DNA from: Sepiola atlantica
Taxonomy: Eukaryota; Mollusca; Cephalopoda; Sepiida; Sepiolidae
Length of the DNA stretch: 64,000 nt
NCBI GenBank assembly: GCA_963556195.1
Contig: CAUVYP010000254.1
Location: 328,501-392,500, forward strand
Direction of reading: 5' to 3'
In this document: positions 1-12,190 of the stretch, piece by piece
Layout of the letters: every line of letters begins with the position of its first letter
Numbering within the stretch: the stretch's first letter is position 1
Made by a program: the position numbers and the translations under genes
Notes under the pieces: model-generated
What the model saw: the letters and a program-made list of their open reading frames with translations, nothing else
Databases searched by the model: none
What the model was told of the DNA's origin: nothing

Positions 1-1215
1 AAAATGCCTGTCCGCTACGGTCTTCAAAGTTTCGTGGCACAAATCGAATAAATGTTGAAGTTATAAACAAAAGCGATATCAACTTTAAAACGCGCTAAAT
101 TTTTTGATGTTTTCGTATTCAGTTTGTATCGACATATCTCCGGCAGTATAAGAGCTGCACTTCTGAAACTTGGTTCTTCAGTAGAAAATGCCTCTCCACG
201 ACGGTCTGCAAAGTTTCGTGGCACAAGTCGAATAAATGTGGAAGTTATAAACAAAAGCGATATCAACTGTAAAACGCGCTAAATTTTGTAGATGTTTTGC
301 GTATTCAGTTTGTATCGACATATCTCCGGTAGTACAAGAGCTGCACTTCTGATACTTGGTACCTCAGTAGAAAATGTATCTCCGCGACAGTCTACAAAGT
401 TTCTTGGCACAGTTCGAATAAATGTGGAAGTTATAAACAAAAGCGATATCAACTTTAAAACGCGCTAAATTGTGTTGATGTTTTGCGTATTCAGTTTGTA
501 TCGACATATCTCCGGCAGTACAAAAGTTGCACTTCTGAAACTTGGTACTTCAGTAGAAACTGCCTCTCCGCGACGGTCTGCAAAGTTTCGTGGCACAATT
601 CGAATAAATGTGGAAGTTATAAACAAAAGCGATATCAACTTTAAAACGCGCTAAATTTTGTAGATGTTTTGCGTATTCAGTTTGTATCGACATATCTCCG
701 GTAGTACAAGAGCTGCACTGCTGAAACTTGGTACCTCAGTAGAAAATGTGTCTCCGCGACTCTCTACAAAGTTTCGTTGCACAATTCGAATAAATGTGAA
801 AGTTATAAACAAGAGCGATATCAACTTTAAAACGCGCTAAATTGTGTTGATGTTTTGCGTATTCAGTTTGTATCGACATATCTCCGGTAGTACAAGAGCT
901 GCACTTCTGATACTTGGTACTTCAGTAGAAAATGCCTCTCCGCGACGGTCTGCAAAGTTTCGTGGCACAATTCGAATAAATGTGGAAGTTATAAACAAAA
1001 GCGATATCAACTTTAAAACGTGCTAAATTTTGTAGATGTTTTGCGTATTCAGTTTGTATCGACATATCTCCGGTAGTACAAGAGCTGCACTTCTGATACT
1101 TGGTACCTCAGTAGAAAATGTGTCTCCGCGACTCTCTACAAAGTTTCGTGGCACAATTCGAATAAATGTCGAAGTTATAAACAAAAGCGATATAAACTTT
1201 AAAACGCGCTAAATT

Positions 1216-2700
1216 TTGTTGATGTTTTGCGTATTCAGTTTGTATCGACATATCTCCGGCTGTACAAGAGCTGCACTTCTTAAACTTGGTACTTCAGTAG
1301 TAAATGCCTATCCGCGACGGTCTGCAAAGTTCTGTAGCACAATTCGAAGTAATGTGGAAGTTATAAACAAAAGCGATATCAACTTTAAAACGCGCTAACT
1401 TTTGTTGATGTTTTGCGTAATCGAGTTTGTATCGACATATCTCCGGTAGTACAAGAGCTGCACTGCTGAAACTGTGTACATATGTAGAAACTGCTTCTCC
1501 GCGACGGTTCGCAAAGTTTCGTGGCACAATTCGAATAAATGTGGAAGTTATAGACAAAAGCGATATCAACTTTAAAACGCGCTAAATTTTGTAGATGTTT
1601 TGTGTATTCAGTTTGTATCGACATATCTCCGGCAGTACAAGAGCTGCACTTCTGAAACTTGGTACCTCAGTAGAAACTGCCTCTCCGCGACGGTCTGCAA
1701 AGTTTCGTGGCACAATTCGAATAAATGTGGAAGTTATAAACAAAAGCGATATCCACTTTAAAACGCGCTAAATTTTGTTGATGTTTTGCGTATTCAGTTT
1801 GTATCGACATATCTCCGGCAGTACAAAAGCTGCACTTCTGAAACATAGTACTTCTGTAGAAAATGCCTTTCCGCGACGGTCTGCAAAGTTTCGTGGCACA
1901 ATTCGAATAAATGTGGAAGTTATAAACAAAAGCGATATCAAGTTAAAAACGCGCAAAATTTTGTTGATGTTTTGCGTATTCAGTTTGTATCGACATATCT
2001 CCGGTAGTACAAGAGCTGCACTGCTGAAACTTGGTACCCCAGTAGAAAATGTGTCCCCGCGACTCTCTACTAAGTTTCGTGGCACAATTCCAAGTAATGT
2101 TGAAGTTATAAACAAAAGCGATATCAACTTTAAAACGCGCTAAATTTTGTTGATGTTTGTCGTAATCGAATTTGTATCGACATATCTCCGGTAGTACAAT
2201 AGCTGCACTGCTGAAATTGTGTACTTATGTAGAAACCACCTCTCCGCGACGGTCTGCAAAGTTTCGTGGCACAATTCGAATAAATGTGGAAGTTATAAAC
2301 AAAAGCGATATCAAGTTAAAAACGCGCAAAATTTTGTTAATGTTTTGCGTATTCAGTTTGTATCGACATATCTCCGGTAGTACAAAATCTGCACTTCTGA
2401 AACTTGGAACCTCAGTAGAAAATGTGTCTCCGCGACTGTCCACAAAGTTTCGTTGCAAAATTCGAATAAATGTGAAAGTTATAAACAAAAGCGATATCAA
2501 CTTTAAAACGCGCTAAATTGTGTTGATGTTTTGCGTATTCAGTTTGTATCGACATATCTCCGGTAGTACAAGAGCTGCACTTCTCATACTTGGTACTTCA
2601 GTAGAAAATGCCTGTCCGCTAGGGTCTTCAAAGTTTCGTGGCACAAATCGAATAAATGTTGAAGTTATAAACAAAAGCGATATCAACTTTAAAACGCGCT
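1216..2700. repeat. Higher-order repeat unit, first instance
   Basis: The order of monomer classes here recurs at 4,379 (offset 3,163 bp, 17 monomers plus 1 bp) and again at 6,425 (further offset 2,046 bp, exactly 11 monomers). Shared markers are the CTCCGGCTGTACAAG monomer, the GTGTACATATG monomer, the AAACATAGTACTTCTG monomer and the TGTTTGTCGTAATCGA monomer, in that order. Confidence 0.85.
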
Positions 2701-4378
2701 AAATTGTGTTGATGTTTTGCGTATTCAGTTTGTATCGACATATCTCCGGCAGTACAAAAGTTGCACTTCTGAAACTTGGTACTTCAGTAGAAACTGCCTC
2801 TCCGCGACGGTCTGCAAAGTTTCGTGGCACAATTCGAATAAATGTGGAAGTTATAAACAAAAGCGATATCAACTTTAAAACGCGCTAAATTTTGTAGATG
2901 TTTTGCGTATTCAGTTTGTATCGACATATCTCCGGTAGTACAAGAGCTGCACTGCTGAAACTGTGTACATATGTAGAAACTGCTTCTCCGCGACGGTCCG
3001 CAAAGTTTCGTGGCACAATTCGAATAAATGTGGAAGTTATAGACAAAAGCGATATCAACTTTAAAACGCGCTAAATTTTGTAGATGTTTTGCGTATTCAG
3101 TTTGTATCGACATATCTCCGGCAGTACAAGAGCTGCACTTCTGAAACTTGGTACTTCAGTAGAAACTGCCTCTCCGCGACGGTCTGCAAAGTTTCGTGGC
3201 ACAATTCCAAGTATTGTTGAAGTTATAAACAAAAGCGATATCAACTTTAAAACGCGCTAAATTTTGTTGATGTTTGTCGTAATCGAATTTGTATCGACAT
3301 ATCTCCGGTAGTACAATAGCTGCACTGCTGAAATTGTGTACTTATGTCGAAACTGCCTCTCCGCTACTGTCTGCAAAGTTTCGTGGCACAATTCGAATAA
3401 ATGTGGAAGTTATAAACAAAAGCGATATCAAGTTAAAAACGCGCAAAATTTTGTTGATGTTTTGCGTATTCAGTTTGTATCGACATATCTCCGGTAGTAC
3501 AAAATCTGCACTTCTGAAACTTGGAACCTCAGTAGAAAATGTGTCTCCGCGACTGTCTACAAAGTTTCGTTGCAAAATTCGAATAAATGTGAAAGTTATA
3601 AACAAAAGCGATATCAACTTTAAAACGCGCTAAATTGTGTTGATGTTTTGCGTATTCAGTTTGTATCGACATATCTCCGGTAGTACAAAAGCTGCACTTC
3701 TGATACTTGGTACTTCAGTAGAAAATGCCTGTCCGCTAGGGTCTTCAAAGTTTCGTGGCACAAATCGAATAAATGTTGAAGTTATAAACAAAAGCGATAT
3801 CAACTTTAAAACGCGCTAAATTTTTTGATGTTTTCGTATTCAGTTTGTATCGACATATCTCCGGCAGTACAAGAGCTGCACTTCTGAAACTTGGTTCGTC
3901 AGTAGAAAATGCCTCTCCGCGACGGTCTGCAAAGTTTCGTGGCACAAGTCGAATAAATGTGGAAGTTATAAACAAAAGCGATATCAACTGTAAAACGCGC
4001 TTAATTTTGTAGATGTTTTGCGTATTCAGTTTGTATCGACATATCTCCGGTAGTACAAGAGCTGCACTTCTGATACTTGGTACCTCAGTAGAAAATGTAT
4101 CTCCGCGACAGTCTACAAAGTTTCTTGGCACAATTCGAATAAATGTGGAAGTTATAAACAAAAGCGATATCAACTTTAAAACGCGCTAAATTGTGTTGAT
4201 GTTTTGCGTATTCAGTTTGTATCGACATATCTCCGGCAGTACAAAAGTTGCACTTCTGAAACTTGGTACTTCAGTAGAAACTGCCTCTCCGCGACGGTCT
4301 GCAAAGTTTCGTGGCACAATTCGAATAAATGTGGAAGTTATAAACAAAAGCGATATCAACTTTAAAACGCGCTAAATT

Positions 4379-6033
4379 TTGTAGATGTTTTGCGTATTCA
4401 GTTTGTATCGACATATCTCCGGCTGTACAAGAGCTGCACTTCTTAAACTTGGTACTTCAGTAGTAAATGCCTATCCGCGACGGTCTGCAAAGTTCTGTAG
4501 CACAATTCGAAGTAATGTGGAAGTTATAAACAAAAGCGATATCAACTTTAAAACGCGCTAACTTTTGTTGATGTTTTGCGTAATCGAGTTTGTATCGACA
4601 TATCTCCGGTAGTACAAGAGCTGCACTGCTGAAACTGTGTACATATGTAGAAACTGCTTCTCCGCGACGGTCCGCAAAGTTTCGTGGCACAATTCGAATA
4701 AATGTGGAAGTTATAGACAAAAGCGATATCAACTTTAAAACGCGCTAAATTTTGTAGATGTTTTGCGTATTCAGTTTGTATCGACATATCTCCGGCAGTA
4801 CAAGAGCTGCACTTCTGAAACTTGGTACTTCAGTAGAAACTGCCTCTCCGCGACGGTCTGCAAAGTTTCGTGGCACAATTCGAATAAATGTGGAAGTTAT
4901 AAACAAAAGCGATATCCACTTTAAAACGCGCTAAATTTTGTTGATGTTTTGCGTATTCAGTTTGTATCGACATATCTCCGGCAGTACAAAAGCTGCACTT
5001 CTGAAACATAGTACTTCTGTAGAAAATGCCTCTCCGCGACGGTCTGCAAAGTTTCGTTGCACAATTCGAATAAATGTGGAAGTTATAAACAAAAGCGATA
5101 TCAAGTTAAAAACGCGCAAAATTTTGTTGATGTTTTGCGTATTCAGTTTGTATCGACATATCTCCGGTAGTACAAGAGCTGCACTGCTGAAACTTGGTAC
5201 CCCAGTAGAAAATGTGTCTCCGCGACTCTCTACAAAGTTTCGTGGCACAATTCGAAGTAATGTTGAAGTTATAAACAAAAGCGATATCAACTTTAAAACG
5301 CGCTAAATTTTGTTGATGTTTGTCGTAATCGAGTTTGTATCGACATATCTCCGGTAGTACAATAGCTGCACTGCTGAAATTGTGTACTTATGTAGAAACT
5401 GCCTCTCCGCGACGGTCTGCAAAGTTTCGTGGCACAATTCGAATAAATGTGGAAGTTATAAACAAAAGCGATATCAAGTTAAAAACGCGCAAAATTTTGT
5501 TGATGTTTTGCGTATTCAGTTTGTATCGACATATCTCCGGTAGTACAAAATCTGCACTTCTGAAACTTGGAACCTCAGTAGAAAATGTGTCTCCGCGACT
5601 GTCTACAAAGTTTCGTTGCAAAATTCGAATAAATGTGAAAGTTATAAACAAAAGCGATATCAACTTTAAAACGCGCTAAATTGTGTTGATGTTTTGCGTA
5701 TTCAGTTTGTATCGACATATCTCCGGTAGTACAAGAGCTGCACTTCTGATACTTGGAACTTCAGTAGAAAATGCCTCTCTGCGACGGTCTGCAAAGTTTC
5801 GTGGCACAAATCGAATAAATGTGGAAGTTATAAACAAAAGGTATATCAACTTTAAAACGCGCTAAATTTTTTGATGTTTTCGTATTCAGTTTGTATCGAC
5901 ATATCTCCGGCAGTACAAGAGCTGCACTTCTGAAACTTGGTTCTTCAGTAGAAAATGCCTCTCCGCGACGGTCTGCAAAGTTTTGTGGCACAATTCGAAT
6001 AAATGTGAAAGTTATAAACAAGAGCGATATCAA
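4379..6033. repeat. 11-monomer higher-order repeat, copy 1
   Basis: This stretch matches 6,425-8,079 at a constant offset of 2,046 bp (11 x 186). The match covers the sequence of distinct monomer classes and also a rare AAAAGGTATATC variant at about 5,838 and 7,884. Divergence becomes visible near 6,006, where this copy has AATGTGAAAG and the other has AATGTGGAAG followed by an extra A. Confidence 0.85.
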
Positions 6034-6424
6034 CTTTAAAACGCGCTAAATTGTGTTGATGTTTTGCGTATTCAGTTTGTATCGACATATCTCCGGTAGT
6101 ACAAGAGCTGCACTTCTGATACTTGGTACTTCAGTAGAAAATGCCTATCCGCGACGGTCTGCAAAGTTTCGTGGCACAAATCGAATAAATGTGGAAGTTA
6201 TAAACAAAAGCGATATCAACTTTAAAACGTGCTAAATTTTGTAGATGTTTTTCGTATTCAGTTTGTATCGACATATCTCCGGTAGTACAAGAGCTGCACT
6301 TCTGATACTTAGTACCTCAGTAGAAAATGTGTCTCCGCGACTCTCTACAAAGTTTCGTGGCACAATTCGAATAAATGTCGAAGTTATAAACAAAAGCGAT
6401 ATCAACTTTAAAACGCGCTAAATT

Positions 6425-8079
6425 TTGTTGATGTTTTGCGTATTCAGTTTGTATCGACATATCTCCGGCTGTACAAAAGCTGCACTTCTTAAACTTGGTA
6501 CTTCAGTAGTAAATGCCTATCCGCGACGGTCTGCAAAGTTCTGTAGCACAATTCGAAGTAATGTGGAAGTTATAAACAAAAGCGATATCAACTTTAAAAC
6601 GCGCTAACTTTTGTTGATGTTTTGCGTAATCGAGTTTGTATCGACATATCTCCGGTAGTACAAGAGCTGCACTGCTGAAACTGTGTACATATGTAGAAAC
6701 TGCTTCTCCGCGACGGTCCGCAAAGTTTCGTGGCACAATTCGAATAAATGTGGAAGTTATAGACAAAAGCGATATCAACTTTAAAACGCGCTAAATTTTG
6801 TAGATGTTTTGCGTATTCAGTTTGTATCGACATATCTCCGGCAGTACAAGAGCTGCACTTCTGAAACTTGGTACTTCAGTAGAAACTGCCTCTCCGCGAC
6901 GGTCTGCAAAGTTTCGTGGCACAATTCGAATAAATGTGGAAGTTATAAACAAAAGCGATATCAACTTTAAAACGCGCTAAATTTTGTTGATGTTTTGCGT
7001 ATTCAGTTTGTATCGACATATCTCCGGCAGTACAAAAGCTGCACTTCTGAAACATAGTACTTCTGTAGAAAATGCCTCTCCGCGACGGTCTGCAAAGTTT
7101 CGTGGCACAATTCGAATAAATGTGGAAGTTATAAACAAAAGCGATATCAAGTTAAAAACGCGCCAAATTTTGTTGATGTTTTGCGTATTAAGTTTGTATC
7201 GACATATCTCCGGTAGTACAAGAGCTGCACTGCTGAAACTTGGTACCCCAGTAGAAAATGTGTCTCCGCGACTCTCTACAAAGTTTCGTGGCACAATTCG
7301 AAGTAATGTGGAAGTTATAAACAAAAGCGATATCAACTTTAAAACGCGCTAAATTTTGTTGATGTTTGTCGTAATCGAGTTTGTATCGACATATCTCCGG
7401 TAGTACAATAGCTGCACTGCTGAAATTGTGTACTTATGTAGAAACTGCCTCTCCGCGACGGTCTGCAAAGTTTCGTGGCACAATTCGAATAAATGTGGAA
7501 GTTATAAACAAAAGCGATATCAAGTTAAAAACGCGCAAAATTTTGTTGATGTTTTGCGTATTCAGTTTGTATCGACATATCTCCGGTAGTACAAAATCTG
7601 CACTTCTTAAACTTGGAACCTCAGTAGAAAATGTGTCTCCGCGACTCTCTACAAAGTTTCGTGTCAAAATTCGAATAAATGTGAAAGTTATAAACAAAAG
7701 CGATATCAACTTTAAAACGCGCTAAATTGTGTTGATGTTTTGCGTATTCAGTTTGTATCGACATATCCCCGGTAGTACAAGAGCTGCACTTCTGATACTT
7801 GGAACTTCAGTAGAAAATGCCTCTCTGCGACGGTCTGCAAAGTTTCGTGGCACAAATCGAATAAATGTGGAAGTTATAAACAAAAGGTATATCAACTTTA
7901 AAACGCGCTAAATTTTTTGATGTTTTCGTATTCAGTTTGTATCGACATATCTCCGGCAGTACAAGAGCTGCACTTCTGAAACTTGGTTCTTCAGTAGAAA
8001 ATGCCTCTCCGCGACGGTCTGCAAAGTTTTGTGGCACAATTCGAATAAATGTGGAAGTTATAAAACAAAAGCGATATCA
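6425..8079. repeat. 11-monomer higher-order repeat, copy 2
   Basis: This is the second copy of the 11-monomer block at 4,379. Its right part is itself copied again at an offset of 1,302 bp, so the duplications are nested. Confidence 0.85.
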
Positions 8080-8468
8080 ACTGTAAAACGCGCTAAATTT
8101 TGTAGATGTTTTGCGTATTCAGTTTGTATCGACATATCTCCGGTAGTACAAGAGCTTCACTTCTGAAACTTGGTACCTCAGTAGAAAATGTGTCTCCGCG
8201 ACTCTCTACAAAGTTTCGTTGCACAATTCGAATAAATGTGAAAGTTATAAACAAAAGCGATATCAACTTTAAAACGCGCTAAATTGTGTTGATGTTTTGC
8301 GTATTCAGTTTGTATCGACATATCTCCGGTAGTACAAGAGCTGCACTTCTGATACTTGGTACTTCAGTAGAAAATGCCTCTCCGCGACGGTCTGCAAAGT
8401 TTCGTGGCACAAATCGAATAAATGTGAAAGTTATAAACATATGCGATATCAACTTTAAAACGCGCTAA
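7353..8468. repeat. 7-monomer higher-order repeat, copy 1
   Basis: This segment matches 8,655-9,770 at an offset of exactly 1,302 bp (7 x 186). Shared rare markers are CGACATATCCCCGG, the AAAAGGTATATC variant, and a monomer with an extra A in TTATAAAACAAAAGC near 8,060 and 9,362. Confidence 0.87.
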
Positions 8469-8654
8469 ATTTTGTTGATGTTTTGCGTATTCAGTTTGTA
8501 TCGACATATCCTGGGCAGTACAAGAGCTGCACTTCTGAAACTTGGTACTTCAGTAGTAAATGCCTATCCGCGACGGTCTGCAAAGTTCTGTAGCACAATT
8601 CGAAGTAATGTGGAAGTTATAAACAAAAGCGATATCAACTTTAAAACGCGCTAA

Positions 8655-9770
8655 ATTTTGTTGATGTTTGTCGTAATCGAGTTTGTATCGACATATCTCC
8701 GGTAGTACAATAGCTGCACTGCTGAAATTGTGTACTTATGTAGAAACTGCCTCTCCGCGACGGTCTGCAAAGTTTCGTGGCACAATTCGAATAAATGTTG
8801 AAGTTATAAACAAAAGCGATATCAAGTTAAAAACGCGCAAAATTTTGTTGATGTTTTGCGTATTCAGTTTGTATCGACATATCTCCGGTAGTACAAAATC
8901 TGCACTTCTGAAACTTGGAACCTCAGTAGAAAATGTGTCTCCGCGACTCTCTACAAAGTTTCGTTGCAAAATTCGAATAAATGTGAAAGTTATAAACAAA
9001 AGCGATATCAACTTTAAAACGCGCTAAATTGTGTTGATGTTTTGCGTATTCAGTTTGTATCGACATATCCCCGGTAGTACAAGAGCTGCACTTCTGATAC
9101 TTGGAACTTCAGTAGAAAATGCCTCTCTGCGACGGTCTGCAAAGTTTCGTGGCACAAATCGAATAAATGTGGAAGTTATAAACAAAAGGTATATCAACTT
9201 TAAAACGCGCTAAATTTTTTGATGTTTTCGTATTCAGTTTGTATCGACATATCTCCGGCAGTACAAGAGCTGCACTTCTGAAACTTGGTTCTTCAGTAGA
9301 AAATGCCTCTCCGCGACGGTCTGCAAAGTTTTGTGGCACAATTCGAATAAATGTGGAAGTTATAAAACAAAAGCGATATCAACTGTAAAACGCGCTAAAT
9401 TTTGTAGATGTTTTGCGTATTCAGTTTGTATCGACATATCTCCGGTAGTACAAGAGCTGCACTTCTGAAACTTGGTACCTCAGTAGAAAATGTGTCTCCG
9501 CGACTCTCTACAAAGTTTCGTTGCACAATTCGAATAAATGTGAAAGTTATAAACAAAAGCGATATCAACTTTAAAACGCGCTAAATTGTGTTGATGTTTT
9601 GCGTATTCAGTTTGTATCGACATATCTCCGGTAGTACAAGAGCTGCACTTCTGATACTTGGTACTTCAGTAGAAAATGCCTCTCCGCGACGGTCTGCAAA
9701 GTTTCGTGGCACAAATCGAATAAATGTGAAAGTTATAAACAAATGCGATATCAACTTTAAAACGCGCTAA
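8655..9770. repeat. 7-monomer higher-order repeat, copy 2
   Basis: This is the second copy of the 7-monomer block. After it the register changes by one monomer: the CGACATATCCTGGGC monomer found at about 8,472 recurs at about 9,960, an offset of 1,488 bp or 8 monomers. One monomer was therefore gained or lost at that edge. Confidence 0.85.
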
Positions 9771-12190
9771 ATTTTGTAGATGTTTTGCGTATTCAGTTTG
9801 TATCGACATATCTCCGGTAGTACAAGAGCTGCACTTCTGATACTTGGTACTTCAGTAGAAAATGGGTCTCCGCGACTCTCTACAAAGTTTCGTGGCACAA
9901 TTCGAATAAATGTGGAAGCTATAAACAAAAGCGATATCAACTTTAAAACGCGCTAAATTTTGTTGATGTTTTGCGTATTCAGTTTGTATCGACATATCCT
10001 GGGCAGTACAAGAGCTGCACTTCTGAAACTTGGTACTTCAGTAGTAAATGCCTATCCGCGACGGTCTGCAAAGTTCTGTAGCACAATTCGAAGTAATGTG
10101 GAAGTTATAAACAAAAGCGATATCAACTTTAAAACGCGCTAAATTTTGTTGATGTTTTGCGTAATCGAGTTTGTATCGACATATCTCCGATAGTACAAGA
10201 GCTGCACTGCTGAAACTGTGTACATCAGTAGAAACTGCTTCTCCGCGACGGTCCGCAAAGTTTCGTGGCACAATTCGAATAAATGTGGAAGTTATAGACA
10301 AAAGCGATATCAACTTTAAAACGCGCTAAATTTTGTAGATGTTTTGCGTATTCAGTTTGTATCGACATATCTCCGGCAGTACAAGAGCTGCACTTCTGAA
10401 ACTTGGTACTTCAGTAGAAAATGCCTCTCCGCGACGGTCTGCAAAGTTTCGTGGCACAATTCGAATAAATGTTGAAGTTATAAACAAAAGCGATATCCAC
10501 TTTAAAACGCGCTTCATTTTGTTGATGTTTTGCGTATTCAGTTTGTATCGACATATCTCCGGCAGTACAAGAGCTGCACTTCTGAAACTTAGTATTTCAG
10601 TAGAAAATGCCTCTCCGCGACGGTCTGCAAAGTTTTGTGGCAAAATTCGAATAAATGTGGAAGTTATAAACAAAAGCGATATCAAGTTTAAAACGCGCAA
10701 AATTTTGTTGATGTTTTGCGTATTCAGTTTGTATCGACATATCTCCGGTAGTACAAGAGCTGCACTGCTGAAACTTGGTACCTCAGTAGAAAATGTGTCT
10801 CCGCGACTCTCTACAAAGTTTCGTGGCACAATTTCAAGTAATGTTGAAGTTATAAACAAAAGCGATATCAACTTACAACGCGCTAAATTTTGTTGATGTT
10901 TTGCGTAATCGAGTTTGTATCGACATATCTCCGGGAGTACTAGAGCTGCACTGCTGAAATTGTGTACTTATGAAGAAACTGCCTCTCCGCGACTGTCTAC
11001 AAAGTTTCGTTGCAAATTTCGAATAAATGTGAAAGTTATAAACAAAAGCGATATCAACTTTAAAACGGGCTAAATTTTTTGATGTTTTCGTATTCAGTTT
11101 GTATCGACATATCTCCGGCAGTACAAGAGCTGCACTTCTGAAACTTGGTTCTTCAGTAGAAAATGTCTCTCCGCGACGGTCTGCAAAGTTTTGTGGCACA
11201 ATTCGAATAAATGTGGAAGTTATAAACAAACGCGATATCAACTGTAAAACGCACTAAATTTTGTAGATTTTTTTTCGTATTCAGTTTGTATCGAAATATC
11301 TCCGGTAGTACAAGAGCTGCACTTCTGATACTTGGTACCTCAGTAGAAAATGTGTCTCCGCGACTGTCTGCAAAGTTTCGTGGCACAATTCGAATAAATG
11401 TGGAAGTTATAAACAAAAGCGATATCAACTTTAAAACGCGCTAAATTTTGTTGATGTTTTGCGTATTCAGTTTGTATCGACATATCTCCGGCAGTACAAG
11501 AGCTGCACTTCTGAAAATTGGTACTTCAGTAGTAAATGCCTATCCGCGACGGTCTGCAAAGTTCTGTAGCACAATTCAAAGTAATGTGGAAGTTATAAAC
11601 AAAAGCGATATCAACTTTAAAACGCGCTAAATTTTGTTGATGTTTTGCGTAATCGAGTTTTTATTGACATATCTCCGGTAGTACAAGAGCTGCACTGCTG
11701 AAACTGTGTACTTCAGTAGAAACTGCCTCTCCGCGACGGTCCGCAAAGTTTCGTGGCACAATTCGAATAAATGTGGAAGTTATAAACAAAAGCGATATCA
11801 ACTTTCAAACGAGCTAAATTTTGTAGATGTTTTGCGTATTCAGTTTGTATCGACATATCTTCGGCAGTACAAGAACTGCACTTCTGGAACTTGGTACTTC
11901 AGTAGAAAATGCCTCTCCGCGACGGTCTGCAAAGTTTCGTTGCACAATTCGAATAAATGTGGAAGTTATAAACAAAAGCGATATCAACTGTAAAACGCGC
12001 TAAATTTTGTAGATGTTTTGCGTATTCAGTTTGTATCGACATATCTCTGGTAGTACAAAAGTTGCACTTCTGAAACTTGGTACTTCAGTAGGAAATGTGT
12101 CTCCGCGACGGTCTACAAAGTTTCGTGGCAATATTCGAATAAATGTGGAAGTTATAAACAAAAGCGATATCAACTTTAAAACGCGCTAAA

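Noticed and set aside
472..654. 60-codon plus-strand frames in each satellite monomer as genes
   Set aside because: They recur in about 260 copies, depend on a monomer length divisible by three, and show non-synonymous fixed differences between subfamilies. There is no sign of a protein family.
10326..10871. 181-codon minus-strand frame across three monomers as a repeat protein gene
   Set aside because: It is only a place where three A monomers happen to lack indels and stops in that frame. Neighbouring monomers break it, and the opposite strand is equally open.
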